From Petaurus breviceps papuanus (lineage: Eukaryota > Chordata > Mammalia > Diprotodontia > Petauridae): 64,000 bases of DNA. The DNA lies in the NCBI GenBank assembly GCA_028583685.1, contig JAMXIF010000032.1, positions 4,552,986 through 4,616,985 on the forward strand, in the 5' to 3' direction. This document shows positions 21,568 to 32,105 of the stretch, in pieces. Position 1 is the first letter of the stretch, and each line of letters starts with the position of its first letter. The notes beneath the pieces were generated by a model. That model was given only the letters and a program-made list of their open reading frames with translations. It did no database searches and was not told the DNA's origin. A program made the position numbers and the translations under genes.

Positions 21568-21609
<42 letters not shown>

Positions 21610-21610
21610 A
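21568..21610 (+). repeat. (CA)n microsatellite
   Basis: About 20 consecutive CA units with one CATA interruption. Confidence 0.97.
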
Positions 21611-21819
21611 CTGCCCCGGGACCCAAGGCCTTTCTGCTTTTCTCTAGTCTAGTATATCCTGGGGAAAGGCAAAATGATTCCATCTGTCTGAGATGCAGGG
21701 GACCACATTAGGAGGCGGGTATTTCACAAGTTCAAGTGAGAGGTCGGGAGGGTCTACACTAAGGTGGTGAAAGGAAAGGGCACCTATGGGAAGATGTATA
21801 GAGACAGAAAGGACTAGAT

Positions 21820-21985
21820 TGATTTCCTCATCTGGAAAATGGAGATAATAATACTTGTTCCATCTAGGTCAATGAATAGATTTTAGGCTCAAATGAGATA
21901 ATGGGTATGAAATGCTTTGTAACTATAAAGCACTGAATAAAACATTAAGTACAACATAAATACAAGCTATTAATAAGATTATTAT
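21820..21985 (+). repeat. MIR 3' half
   Basis: 'gatttcctcatctggaaaat', 'ggagataataatacttgttc', 'caaatgagataatgggtatg' and 'tttgtaactataaagcactg' in MIR order. Confidence 0.8.
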
Positions 21986-21999
21986 AATTGCAACAAATA

Positions 22000-22964
22000 A
22001 CAAGAACAGCCTCTGACCCTGACAGTCTGAATCAGTTACCAGGGCACCTATGATGCCAAGTATTCACTGACTGTGCCTGGTGCTAACCCAGAAGCTGTGC
22101 CCAGTGAAGGAATTAGATGATTTTGAAACAGGAAGAGTCGCTGGGGCACAAATTGAAATGAATGCACCCATAAATGCAAAAGGATTACCTCTCCACCTCA
22201 GCTCCATTAGACCATAGGCCCCCACTCAGTAAAGAGATTTTGTAGCATCACAAAACAGATAGATACACTGATTGAGAAACAAAATGAAAGTATTCTATGT
22301 GCATAAATGTTTTATAGGTAAGAGAGTTTGTGCCCTGGGGGGCTTTGAATATTACATTAGATTATGCACTTCTAATAAAGAAACTATAAATGAATATGGA
22401 ACCAATGTCAATTTTCTGATTAAAACCCCAAATACCACTTATAGAACATAATTTACCATTGTACAGCAGTTGCAGTCTAGTCTCATTTAATAGCTTAAAT
22501 GCTTTGTTGACTAAATAGCTACATGTGCATGAAAGTAAATGGCCACCACTAGTGAGACCTATGGAGACTCTAAACAAAGAAGACATTTTAGTGCCACTGG
22601 ATGCTCTTTGAAATCTTAGCATAAATACCTCAGCTCTGAGGGTATGAAAGGTTGCATTAATTGGTCAACAATCTTTTTTGACAGATCTTTCACTAACACA
22701 AATGGAAATTAAGCAGATCCCCCAAATCAGGAATTGTCTTCATTCTCTAGGAAGAGTGCTAAAGAAAGGACACAAGAAATGGAAGACTGGGGCAGGTCCC
22801 TAATTCACCCAGCCCAAGACTTGGGTCCTGATAGGAAGACTGTGAGAGAGGATATGAGAGGCCTTGGTAGTGGGATGGGGTGGAGCGGGAAAAATCTCCC
22901 ATAAGGAATCAGGAAATGCAAGTTCTCCCAGCCCCAGCTTATGATCCATGTGACTCTACAAAAT
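22000..22964. other. Unassigned, repeat-poor DNA
   Basis: About 950 bp with no recognised repeat. 22180-22720 has mixed composition and no dominant open frame (one 86-codon minus frame, 22362-22622, with no domain). Possibly conserved non-coding sequence. Confidence 0.4.
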
Positions 22965-23310
22965 TCAATGAGCATTTATTAAGAATCTGCTAGGTGTCAG
23001 ACTCTGTACAAGATTCTAAGTATACAAAGACATAAACAAAACAGTCCTTCCACTCAAGGAGCTTATATTCTATTGGAGATGGCCATTTGCACACACAAAA
23101 AGAAAAACAAAATATATTCAAAATAAGGGCAAAGAATTGGAGAGGGGCAGCTCTAATAAATGGGAGAATCAGAAAAGTCCTCTTGTGGAAGGTGGTATTT
23201 TAGTTGAAACTTTAAGGGAGCTAGGGTTTGCAAGAAGTGGAGAGGAAGAATATTCTAGGGATAGAAAAGTCTATACAAAAGCACGAAGTTAGGAAATGTC
23301 ATGGACAACA
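22965..23310 (-). repeat. Antisense L2-like repeat
   Basis: 'gagcatttattaagaatctg', 'ccactcaaggagcttatatt', 'gtcctcttgtggaaggtggt' and 'gaagaatattctagggatag' follow the same order as 45945-46580. Confidence 0.75.
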
Positions 23311-23735
23311 GGTCCATTTGTCCTGTTATTTTACCTCTTGAGTCTTCATGTCCCAAATACATAAATGCAATTAATATGCAAATTTACCAAATACACAAAT
23401 GGAGTTTTTCTCCAATATTTCCAATGGGTGTTGTTAATATAAAAGGATATGAAAATACTTTGCAACTATAGGATAAGGATAGAGATTAGACCCACGATTT
23501 CTTACATTAAAGGGACGAAAGGGATTAAGGGGAGGAAACTTACTTCCAGAGGAGGAAACTCCCTCTACAAAAGCAGGCAGACGGTCTTAGGGTATTAGAG
23601 AGTTGCTGAGAGCAAGGAGAGTTTAAGTGAGCTGGCCAGGATCACTGCCAGTATGTGTAAGAAACAGGACTCAAATTCTTTTATTTCTCACTCAAAGACT
23701 AGATCTCTCTCCACTGTCATGTCAATCTACTTTGC
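23311..23735. other. Unassigned non-coding DNA
   Basis: No gene or confident repeat. 23600-23700 shows weak MIR-like words only. Confidence 0.45.
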
Positions 23736-23905
23736 TGTTGTCGTTCAGTTGTTTTCAATCCTGTCCAACTCTTTGTGACTCCATTGGGGTCCTCTTGGCA
23801 GAGATACTGGAGTAGCTTGCCAATTCCTTCTCAAGCTTACTTTATAGATGAGGAAACCAAGGCAAACAAGGGTAAGTGACTTGCCCAGGGTCACACTGTT
23901 AGGAA
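23736..23905 (-). repeat. MAR1-like SINE, 5'-truncated
   Basis: BovB-like tail 'gttgtcgttcagttg' and 'cctgtccaactctttgtgac', then 'gccaattccttctcaagctt' and 'cccagggtcacactg'. The tRNA-like head is missing. Confidence 0.85.
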
Positions 23906-23954
23906 GTATCTAAAGCCATTATTCTATTTGCTCCTTACTACATCCCTGAGGGTA

Positions 23955-24190
23955 ACTAGAGGGGATGCTGGAGTTCAAGGGGACCTTAGAGATCATCAAG
24001 TCCAACTGCACCCACCCAGAGGAGAATTTCCTCTCCCTGTGTTGACAAATGGTAATCCACCAACTCACAAGAAAAAAACATTGAATATCTTTGTTGGACA
24101 GCTCCAAATCTGAGAAAGTCCCTTAGTCTGCTTGCATTTAAGTTCTACCCTTTGATCCTGATCCTCTCAGAGATTCAGAGAGCAGTATTT
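23955..24190 (-). repeat. Ancient LINE 3' region (L3/CR1-like)
   Basis: 'gaccttagagatcatcaagt', 'ccaactgcacccacccagag', 'ttggacagctcc' and 'taagttctaccctttgatcc' match the second copy of the family at 13465-13800. Confidence 0.5.
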
Positions 24191-24299
24191 TCATCTGCTT
24201 AGCAACAATTATCCCAATTGTATCATGATACATGGTGCATAAAGCACCATTCTTGCAGTGATCATTGATAAGATACGTAATATAAAAATCTTTTAAAAA

Positions 24300-24540
24300 A
24301 GTACTTATGTGGCAGGCACTGTTCTAGGCACTTTAGAAATATTTTCTCATTTGATTCTCACTACCCTGAGAGGTATGTGCCATTATTATCATCTCTATTT
24401 TATAGTTGAAGAAACTGAGGCAGATAAAGGTTAAGTGATTTGCCCAGTTCATACAGCTGATAAGTGTCTAAAGTCAAATCTGAACTCAGGTTTTCCTGAC
24501 TCCAGGCCCAATGCTCTAACCACTGCATCATCTAGCTGAT
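24300..24540 (-). repeat. MIR, nearly full length
   Basis: 'ggcaggcactgttctaggca', 'attctcactaccctgagagg', 'agaaactgaggcagataaag' and 'gctctaaccactgcatcatc' give the complete antisense MIR order. Confidence 0.88.
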
Positions 24541-24639
24541 AAAATACCAAAAGATTAAGTACCTTGCCCACAATCACATAGCTATTGACAATACTGAACA
24601 TTTATTCAGTTAGTGCTTTTTTATAAAAAATGTGAAATA

Positions 24640-24815
24640 GGTAGTTTAAGGTGAGTATTTTAATGCCAATATCCAAGATTTATAGATGAGGAAACAGGAT
24701 CAAGGAAGTGACATGATTTGCCAATGTTCACACAACTAGTATGTATTAGAACCAGGAACAGAACCCACATCATGTGATCCCAACTTTGGTATTCTTTCCA
24801 ATATACTCTACTGTC
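24640..24815 (-). repeat. MIR, antisense
   Basis: 'gatttatagatgaggaaaca', 'tgccaatgttcacacaacta' and 'ggtattctttccaatatact' in order. A further short antisense piece 'gtaccttgcccacaatcaca' lies just before it. Confidence 0.75.
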
Positions 24816-24834
24816 CCATCCCCCTCAACTGGAT

Positions 24835-24960
24835 GAATGAAGGAAAAAGCATTTATTAAGTGCTTATTTAGCCTTGTGCTAGGCACTGAGATACAAATAC
24901 AGGCAAGAAAGACAGTCCCTGCCTTCAAGAATCTTACATTTTAATAGGAGAAGATAGAAC
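24835..24960 (-). repeat. Antisense L2 3' end
   Basis: 'gcatttattaagtgcttatt', 'tgctaggcactgagatacaa' and 'cagtccctgccttcaagaat' are the complement of the L2 terminus. Confidence 0.8.
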
Positions 24961-25829
24961 ATAATAGAATCCTTTATTCCTTAAGGAACAATAGCAGGAG
25001 TTATGGTTTGCCTTATGTTTTAAGTAGGGAGGATGTGAAATATAGATTCCTCTGTCCTATATAATCTTGGGGTTCTCTTGGTCAGCTAGAAAAATATATT
25101 TCTATCTTCCAATCCCATTAGATGCCATAAGATCCTCCCCCAGCCCCAAGTGCTAGAAGATTGGAAGCTGCTGCTTCCAGTGGCTTTCCACTCCTCAGGA
25201 TCCGTTCCTAGTGACTCTGGGTGGTAAGTGATTGCAAAATGCATCTTAACTTCTAGCTCAGTCTTTGGGAAATTAATTTCCACTTAGTTCCTGGACCATC
25301 TCCAGCTCATCCCCCTGAGTGAAGCATGGGCATCAGAAGGTGGAACAGAAAATACAAAGCTAATGATCTGCTTCATGTTAGTTAGCTCTCTCTTAATCCT
25401 TTGAAAAATTGCACACTGTGTCTCTGCCATTTCTTTTCATGGTCAATTTTAAGAAGAAAAGAACAATGTTTTCCACTGAGAAAAGATCCATTGAAAGGGC
25501 AAAATAGAATTTTGTTTATTAAACATTGCTGTCCATTTGATACAATTAAATGTGATCTATGAAGGGCAAAGATTGGGTCACTTTGTAATAATTCTCAGTG
25601 AATCCTCCAGCCATGTCCCCAGGTGAGGACTCCTAGCCCCTAAAGGCTTGGACATTTGGCCGGGGAGTATTAATTTTGGTATCAGAGTGGCCTTGACAGC
25701 ATTGTAGCATCAATTGTTTGTCTAGGCTCTCTTCACCAAGCTGGGAGCACTGGTCCTCTTTGGGGCATTTGTTCTGTATTTCCTTTAATTCTCACTGTCA
25801 GCTAACCTCTGCTACGGTCAGATGATATG
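24961..25829. other. Unassigned, repeat-poor DNA
   Basis: No repeat recognised over about 870 bp. Candidate for conserved non-coding sequence, but nothing specific supports a function. Confidence 0.45.
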
Positions 25830-26000
25830 GACCTTGAACAAATCTTGTTCCCCTCACTGAGCCTGAATTTCCTCATCTATAAAATATGAAGGCTGCTCTC
25901 TAGGATCCTTTTCAGCTCTATCATTCATTCATTCATTCACTCATTCATTCATTCAACAAGCAATTTATTAAGTATCTACTCTGTGCCAGGCAAACCCATA
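25830..26000. repeat. Ther-2 tail, (CATT)n array and antisense L2 end
   Basis: 'gcctgaatttcctcatctat' (+) ends near 25915; 25919-25960 is a (CATT)n run with one 'cact' variant; 'caatttattaagtatctact' with 'ctgtgccaggcaaac' is an antisense L2 end. The array joins the two pieces and is the expanded L2 tail complement. Confidence 0.7.
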
Positions 26001-26389
26001 ATTCCCTGCCTCTGAATATAATAGAGGGAGATGCACTTTTCCCATTTGTCTCCAAGTCCCGTTCTTTTCCATTTTTAATCAAAACTAGTGAGTTTTGTGG
26101 GGTGCACTGGCTTCACCTTTGCATCCAACGTACTGTGTGCTTACGCTCCTTGTGCTAGAGACTCCACAGTCTCCAGATCTTTAACCCTAGATAACTGATG
26201 GCTGAGTATACCTTTCCATGCTCCTGATTTTCTCTTTGAAACTGGTCTCAATATTAGGATGTGGCAGGATACAATAGGATTTATCTGATATCTTTCCAGA
26301 TTTTTAGGGAAAACTGAGAGAAGCCTCCAAAGGGAGGAGGTCCTAGAGAAAGGCCTCAGTTAACCTGAAACAATAATAGTCAGAATTTA
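26001..26389. other. Unassigned non-coding DNA
   Basis: No gene or repeat recognised. Confidence 0.5.
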
Positions 26390-27100
26390 TATAACTCATT
26401 CATTTGCAAATATCTACAAAGGTCACTATATATGTTATCTCATATAACCCTCACAATCCTATGAGGTAGGTGCTACTAATGTCCCCATTTTACAGATGAG
26501 AAATCTACTGTTTGGTATTCAAAGCCCTTTACAACTTAACCTTCTCCTACCATTCCAGTCGTCCTATATCTTACTCTGCAACAAGTAGTCTTAGACCAAA
26601 CGACGCTGGTTTCCTGGCCATTCCACAAAAAAAGGCACTATGTCTCTCAGTACCAGGCATTTTCTCTGGCTACCCCCCATTCCTGGAATGTGCTCCCTCC
26701 TCTGTTCCACTTACTGACCTCCCTGGCTTCCTTTAAGTCCCAAATAAAATCCCACCTTATACAGGAAGCTTTCCCCAACCCTTCTTAATTCCACTACTTT
26801 CTCCCTGTTGATTATTTTTTTATTTAGATTTTATATAGCTTGCTTGAATATATTGGTTTGCATGTTGTCTCTCCATTAAATTGCAAGCCCCTTAAGGGCA
26901 GCAGCTCTCTTTTGCAACTGCCCAGTACTTAGCACAGCACCTGCTATAGAATAGGCACTTAATAAATGGTGATTGATTGATTTAAGAAAGATTTAAATGA
27001 CTTGTCCAGGGTCACACAGCCAGGAAGTGTCTGAGGCAAGATTCAAACTAAGGTCTTCCTGATTCCAACTCTAGCACTCTATTCACTAAGCTATAGAAAG
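26390..27100 (-). repeat. MIR split by an L2 insertion
   Basis: Left part 26390-26504 ('atctcatataaccctcacaa', 'ccccattttacagatgag') and right part 26985-27100 ('gacttgtccagggtcacaca', 'ctagcactctattcactaag') form one antisense MIR interrupted by the plus-strand L2 piece. Confidence 0.8.
26505..26985 (+). repeat. L2 3' region with intact end
   Basis: 'ctggaatgtgctccctcctc', 'ctggcttcctttaagtccca', 'ttgcaagccccttaagggca', 'tagaataggcacttaataaa' and a 'tgattgattga' tail are classic L2 3' sequence. The 74-codon frame at 26512 lies in it and is not coding. Confidence 0.88.
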
Positions 27101-27484
27101 TGTTATTGATGGAAAAGTGCATTGCCTTGTACTCTGGGACAAATAATCAGAGCCACCAAAGCATCAGTTTGAACTGCATTGGTCTCTTGCTGCCCCTGTC
27201 TACACAAATGGACCCTCTAGCAGATGACTGAGCAAGAGACTGAGTGAGGCTGGTGTGGAGGGCCAAGGCAGAAGCCCATACTGGTATTTTGGAGCCCAGA
27301 AGACTGATTCCCTGAAGTATGCATCTGAGACTAGTGCTCCATCATAACATCATGCAAATAAAAAGATGCTAGTTGGAACTGAGCATTTGACTACAGATCC
27401 AAGCCTCAGAGTCTTGGTTGGATTCCTCTGACCATGCAAGACTCTCTTTGGAAAGGTGTAGAGGACTTTTATGAATTGATCAGG
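27101..27484. other. Unassigned non-coding DNA
   Basis: No gene or repeat recognised. Confidence 0.5.
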
Positions 27485-27735
27485 AAGAATCAACTGGGCA
27501 CTTTCTGTGTACACAGAGCTGTGCCAAAGATGGGGGATCCAAGAGGGAGAAGACCCCACAGCCCCTGATCCCAGGGGCTTATAGACTAATTGAAGAGAAA
27601 TGAAACAAGAAAACAATACAAGATGGTACAACAATCATACATCGTAGTAGTTCAGAGAAGAGAGAAATCACTGTGACCCAGGGTGAGCAGAGAAGTCTTC
27701 ATTGAGGAATAAAAGCCTTGAACTGAACTTGAAAG
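27485..27735 (-). repeat. Antisense L2-like repeat, diverged
   Basis: 'gggcactttctgtgtacaca', 'gatcccaggggcttatagac' and 'gaagtcttcattgaggaata' keep the order of the family at 45945-46580. The 94-codon minus frame falls inside it. Confidence 0.6.
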
Positions 27736-28372
27736 CTTAAACATGGATGTGGAAAAGGCAGGAGCTTCTATCAGGGTTACGTCACATCAGCAAAGGTTAA
27801 GGGGTGTGTTCAAGAGGGATGAGGAAAATAGCCTGACTAGAGTATACAGAGAAGTAGAGTGAAGCTAAGTCACAAACGTCTTGAGTTTTAGCACTTCTAG
27901 AAACTATCATTTCACCCCTGGAGGTTGTCCCTCCATCTATACAAATTGCACCCCATCTCTAACTTTGTCAATGGTCTTCGAAATTTCTGTAGCTAAAAAA
28001 TTCATCAGCCTTGTGACCAACTTAGTGAGGAATCTCTCCAAACTTACCTGGGTCAGGCCTTTGACAAGTCAGTCTATCAGCAGACATATACAATGCCTTT
28101 TCAACTGGGTAAAACCAACGCTAGTTCTGCTAGCATAGCCTTCAAGAGTTGAAGGTCATTGCTTTATCACAAATGAGGCTTGGTTTTAGTGGAAGGTCTT
28201 TAAGGCCAGTTCAAATCCCCCCACTACTACCTGTGGTATATAAACAGATATGAACTCACCATCTCTCAGATTCATTTTCCTTAATGTTTCCATTGGACAA
28301 AAGTCCAATTTCCAATTTCTTAACAACGTGGGCCTGTGCTAATCTTTATAGCTAGGTTGATTCAGAAATCAT
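27736..28372. other. Unassigned non-coding DNA
   Basis: No recognised repeat. An 85-codon plus frame (27881-28138) has no domain. Confidence 0.45.
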
Positions 28373-28795
28373 TTATGTAGCATTTTAAGGTTTACAAAGA
28401 GTTTTCCTCACAACAGCACTAGGAAGTGAGGGATATATTTACTCAATGGCATTCAGTTGTTTTTCAGGCATGCCTGATTCTTCATTACCCCATTTGGGGT
28501 TTTCTTGGCAGAGATTCTGCAGTGGTTTGCCATTTCCTTCTCTAGCTCATTTTACAGTTGAGGAAATTGAGGCAAATAGGGTTAAGTGACTTAACCAGGG
28601 TCACACAGCTAGTAAAGTGTCTGAGATCATATTTAAACTCAGGAAGATGACTTTCCTGACTCTACTATACTGGTTATATATATATATGATGGCTGCCCCA
28701 TTTTATAGATGAGGAAGTTGAAATCCAGAGAGGTGACATGATTTGCTCTGGGTCACATATCTATCCTAGATTTGACCTTCCCACTGTACAACACT
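28373..28795 (-). repeat. MIR split by a MAR1-like SINE
   Basis: Outer parts: 'gcattttaaggtttacaaag' with 'cacaacagcactaggaagtg' on the left, 'cccattttatagatgaggaa' with 'gctctgggtcacatatctat' on the right. They are the two halves of one antisense MIR. Confidence 0.75.
28440..28675 (-). repeat. MAR1-like SINE inside MIR
   Basis: 'ggcattcagttgtttttcag', 'gccatttccttctctagctc', 'aaccagggtcacacagctag' and 'ctttcctgactctactatac' in antisense MAR1 order. A short (TA)n run follows at 28676-28688. Confidence 0.82.
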
Positions 28796-28799
28796 TCCA

Positions 28800-29105
28800 T
28801 TCTCATTCTCACATCTCCCTTCACTTCTATGCCATGAGGAAAAACAGAAATGTGTAACTCCTTTCTCCATGGCATCTTTTTCATCAGTCACACACTAAGC
28901 CAAAATACCATGAGTAAGCATCCTTTTTTCTCTTACTCTTCCCTCATTACTACCCCATTCTTCTTATTTTTTATCTTCTTTCACCTTCCTCCTCTTCTCC
29001 CTTTTCTTAGATCTCTTCTTACAATCTGCTTTTCCATTAGACCTCAAGGAACACAGAACCTTTTCATCCTACTTGCAGCTGAAACTTCCTCTTTGTGTGT
29101 GCCTT
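28800..29105. other. Unassigned; CT-rich
   Basis: Pyrimidine-rich at 28920-29010, with no recognised repeat. The 122-codon frame starting at 28850 runs from this low-complexity region into the L1 3' end and is not a gene. Confidence 0.5.
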
Positions 29106-29450
29106 CAAATTTCAGAGAAACCTGGAAAGACTTACATGAACTGATGCTTAGGGAAGTGAGCAGAACCAGGAGAACATTGTACACAGTAACAGCAACATTT
29201 TGCAATCATCAGCTTTGACTTGGCTCTTCTAAGCAATACAATGATCTAAGGCAGTTTCAAAAGACTCACAATGGAAAATGCCATCCACATTCAGAGAAAG
29301 AACCAACGAGTCTGAATGCATATTGAAGCATACTATTTTTTCTTTTGTTTTGCTTTCTCATGGTTTTTCCCTTTTGTTCTGATTCTTCTTTCACAACATG
29401 ACTAATGTGGAAATATGTTTTAAAAGAAGTTTCTGCCTTCAGAGCAGAAA
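29106..29450 (+). repeat. L1 3' end, 5'-truncated
   Basis: 'acctggaaagacttacatga', 'gcagaaccaggagaacattg', 'ccatccacattcagagaaag' and 'cacaacatgactaatgtgga' match the end of ORF2 and the 3' UTR of marsupial L1. Confidence 0.85.
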
Positions 29451-29454
29451 CTGA

Positions 29455-29550
29455 TTTGCTTTTTTATTTGCATCCCCATCACTTAGCATTATGTTTTGCA
29501 CATAACAATTATTTAATAAATGCTTTCTCATTTATTCATTCATTTAATCC
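29455..29550 (+). repeat. L2 3' end
   Basis: 'gcatccccatcacttagcat', 'tgcacataacaattatttaa' and 'ttcattcattt' mark a plus-strand L2 terminus. Confidence 0.7.
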
Positions 29551-30165
29551 TTTCCTTATCTTCCTTACTCCTCCATTCCTTTTCCCCCTCCCTCAGTCTC
29601 TCTCATGTTCCTTCTCTTCCTTTTCATCCTCTTTTTTTCTCCTTTCTATGTCCCACCCTCAAAGAGCCCCAGAACTGGTGCAACAAGAGATGAACTTGGG
29701 TGTACGCATCTCCTGGAGATTAGAAGATCTCTCAAACCCAATTTCCTGATTTACAGAAGACAGAAAGATATGGACCAAGTGTTGCCCATTACTGGGAAAC
29801 AAGGTATGGTAATTAATGATTCTCTGTTTAAGGCAAGAGGAGCCCCAGATGTTGTCTGGCAGCTGATGGGCATATTTATGGGGAACGTGTGGGTACAGGG
29901 AATGGTGATGATATGTTATCTTGACAGATCACTTACCACTACCAAGTGGCTCTGCACTACTGCCCAACCTCCACAGCTTGGGCAGCCTGGGCATATTGTG
30001 ATTCAGCAGGCAGTGATGGATTTCAGGTGCCATGAGGGGAGGAAACAAAGCATCAGTAACCATTCCTGGGGCCCTGCCTCTTCCTGAGCAGCTGTTCTTG
30101 AGCAATTATATGCTTCTGAGTTAACATGGATCAGCAAACTCAGCTCATAACTGTTTTCTAAGAGG
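29551..30165. other. Unassigned DNA with one 160-codon frame
   Basis: The plus frame 29605-30087 begins in a T/C-rich stretch (so its first 18 residues are Phe/Leu/Ser) and then has no recognised domain or family. No splice sites or partner exon were identified. I do not call it a gene. Confidence 0.4.
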
Positions 30166-30960
30166 AAATCTATAACATGAGATCACAGAGAAGGGGAGAA
30201 AGTGGGGGAAGAAGAGAAGAGGAGACTATATTAAAAAGGAGAAAAAAGAGTAGTGGGAAAGACATGAAGATATTCTTGAAAGAAAGAAGGGGAGAGAAGT
30301 AGGAAATGAAAGAAGAGAAGAAAGGTAGAGGGAAAGAAATAGGAAAGGAGAAAAAGGAAGAGAAATGAAGAAGGAGAGAAGTGGGGAGAGAGAGGAGAAG
30401 TAGGAAAGGGAAGAAATAGAAAGAAATGAGATGGAAAAGTATAAAGTGAAAGAATGGAAGAAATACAGGAAAAGAGATAAGAAAATGAAGGTAGAAAAGA
30501 AGAAAGCAGTAAGGAGGGAGAGAGGCATAAAATGAAAGAATGAGAAAAGTCCAGGAAAAAAAGAGAAAAGGCAAAAGAGGAGAGAAAAATTGTGGAAATG
30601 GAGAGAATGGGAGAGAGTCTAAAAAGAAGAAGAGAAAAGAGACAAGGAATATAAGACAGCAAGAGAGACTGGGAAATTTAAAAAGGAAATGGGAAAAATG
30701 GGGGAAAAGAAGAACAGAGAGAGGTATGGAATGAGAGAAGAAAACAAAGGTAGGTAGGGGAAACAAGAAGGGCGAAGAAGAGAAGAATAGAGGAAACAAA
30801 AGTTAGACAAGAAGAAAGGGGGAGAGAATTTGAGAAAGCAAAACTAGGGGGAGAGTAAAAGATGGGAAAGGAGGGCAGGAATAAAAAGCAGGAAAGGGGA
30901 GAAAAAGTAGGAAAAAGAGAAGGGAAGGAGTTTTAAAAAAAATTAGAAAGGATGAGGGAA
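30166..30960 (+). repeat. 0.8-kb purine-rich (GA)n tract
   Basis: Nearly all A/G on the plus strand with irregular 'gaaagaag', 'ggagaga' and 'gaaaagg' units, interrupted by scattered T. The 209-, 143- and 100-codon Phe/Ser/Leu/Pro frames on the minus strand are artefacts of this composition. Confidence 0.93.
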
Positions 30961-31129
30961 ATTAGTATCTGCTTCCCAAACTATTTCTTTGCCACCAATG
31001 GCAGGGGGAAGGATTTACCAATGGATGCAACGAGTCTTGAACTGTAAAACTGAAGATATAAGTAGTTATGGTTTTTATTTCCCAAGGACCTGAACAATTT
31101 GCACCTGCTGACTAATGGGATGCAGACAC

Positions 31130-31555
31130 CAGACTTAGAGTAAGAGAACCTGATTTCATAACCTGAATCTGCCGCTAAAAACCTATATGACCTTGGTTAA
31201 CCATTTACCTATTCTGGGCTCAATTTCCTTATCTATAAAAATGGGGAGGTTGTTACATGTAACTGGGAAATAAGATATGTGGGCACTGGGGCATAGAGAT
31301 CCACCATGCCCTACTGACAAGTAGGAGGGGTAATGGGGGAAGATATGGGAAAGAGCAGATTGGAGGAGGGGATAGTCAGTGGGATCGCTATTTTGGGGTG
31401 GAGGGTAGGGGAAAATGGGGAGAAAATTTGTAACTCAAAATCTTGTGGAAATGAATGATGTAAACTAAAAAATAATTTTTAAAAAAGAGAAAAAAAGAAC
31501 ATTTTTTTAATGAGGAGGTTGGACTGTATGCTCTCTAAGGTACATGCTACCTCTA
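31130..31555 (+). repeat. Ther-2-like SINE split by HAL1 tail
   Basis: Left part to 31252 ('ctatatgaccttggttaacc', 'caatttccttatctataaaa'), right part from 31509 ('gttggactgtatgctctcta'). The two parts rejoin across the HAL1 piece. Confidence 0.78.
31253..31508 (+). repeat. HAL1/L1-type 3' end with target duplications
   Basis: Starts 'ttacatgtaactgggaaata', contains 'ggggcatagagatccaccat' and 'ggggagaaaatttgtaactc', and ends in A-rich sequence. The same 3' end closes the minus-strand HAL1 at 47894. Duplications 'aatggggaggttg' (31240-31252) and 'aatgaggaggttg' (31509-31521) bracket it. Confidence 0.85.
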
Positions 31556-31775
31556 AATCAGGTTTTTAACCTTCAGTCCATGAATTTGGTGTTTTGTTTT
31601 TGGTTTGGCGGGTGTTTTGTTTTTAGTACTTTAATAACTGCAATTTGATATAATTGGTTTCTTTTGCAATCTTAGGTATTTTATTTTGTTCATTTAAAAA
31701 CAGTATTCTGAGAATAGATCTGTTGGTTTCATCAACCTGCCAAAGAGGTCCCTGACAAGAAAAAGTTAAAAGCCA
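31556..31775 (-). mobile_element. hAT-type MITE ('gttcttaac' ends), antisense
   Basis: 'aggtttttaaccttcagtcc', 'atataattggtttcttttgc', 'gtattttattttgttcattt', 'acagtattctgagaatagat' and 'gaaaaagttaaaagcc' are the reverse complement of the body at 21365. Confidence 0.65.
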
Positions 31776-32105
31776 ATGAATCTAAATCTATTATCCTTTG
31801 ACCAACAATGATTTGGGGAACCCTCCCAAATGGTCAAGAATGTGATTATAAATATGTGAGTGGACTACAGCAGAAGTTGAATGGTGTGAGTGCCTAAGGT
31901 TGGGCAACTGGAGGAGAGTCTGTTCTAAAATAAAGAGGAACTTACGGAAAAGCAACTGAATGGATGAATAAAGGGAAACGTCTTCAGGGTCTTCACTAGA
32001 CTATGAGGTAGGCCATAAAGGCAATAGGCCAGTGGGGCAATATGAAACAGGGAAAGCCGAAGAAATTCCAAAACCAGTTATCACTGGTCAGATACCTTAT
32101 TGACA
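31776..32105. other. Unassigned non-coding DNA
   Basis: No gene or repeat recognised. Confidence 0.5.

Noticed and set aside
29605-30087. 160-codon plus frame
   Set aside because: Begins in T/C-rich low-complexity sequence and has no recognisable domain in the rest.
30170-30799. 209-codon minus-strand frame
   Set aside because: Pure Phe/Ser/Leu/Pro translation of the purine tract, with overlapping frames of the same kind. Composition explains it.
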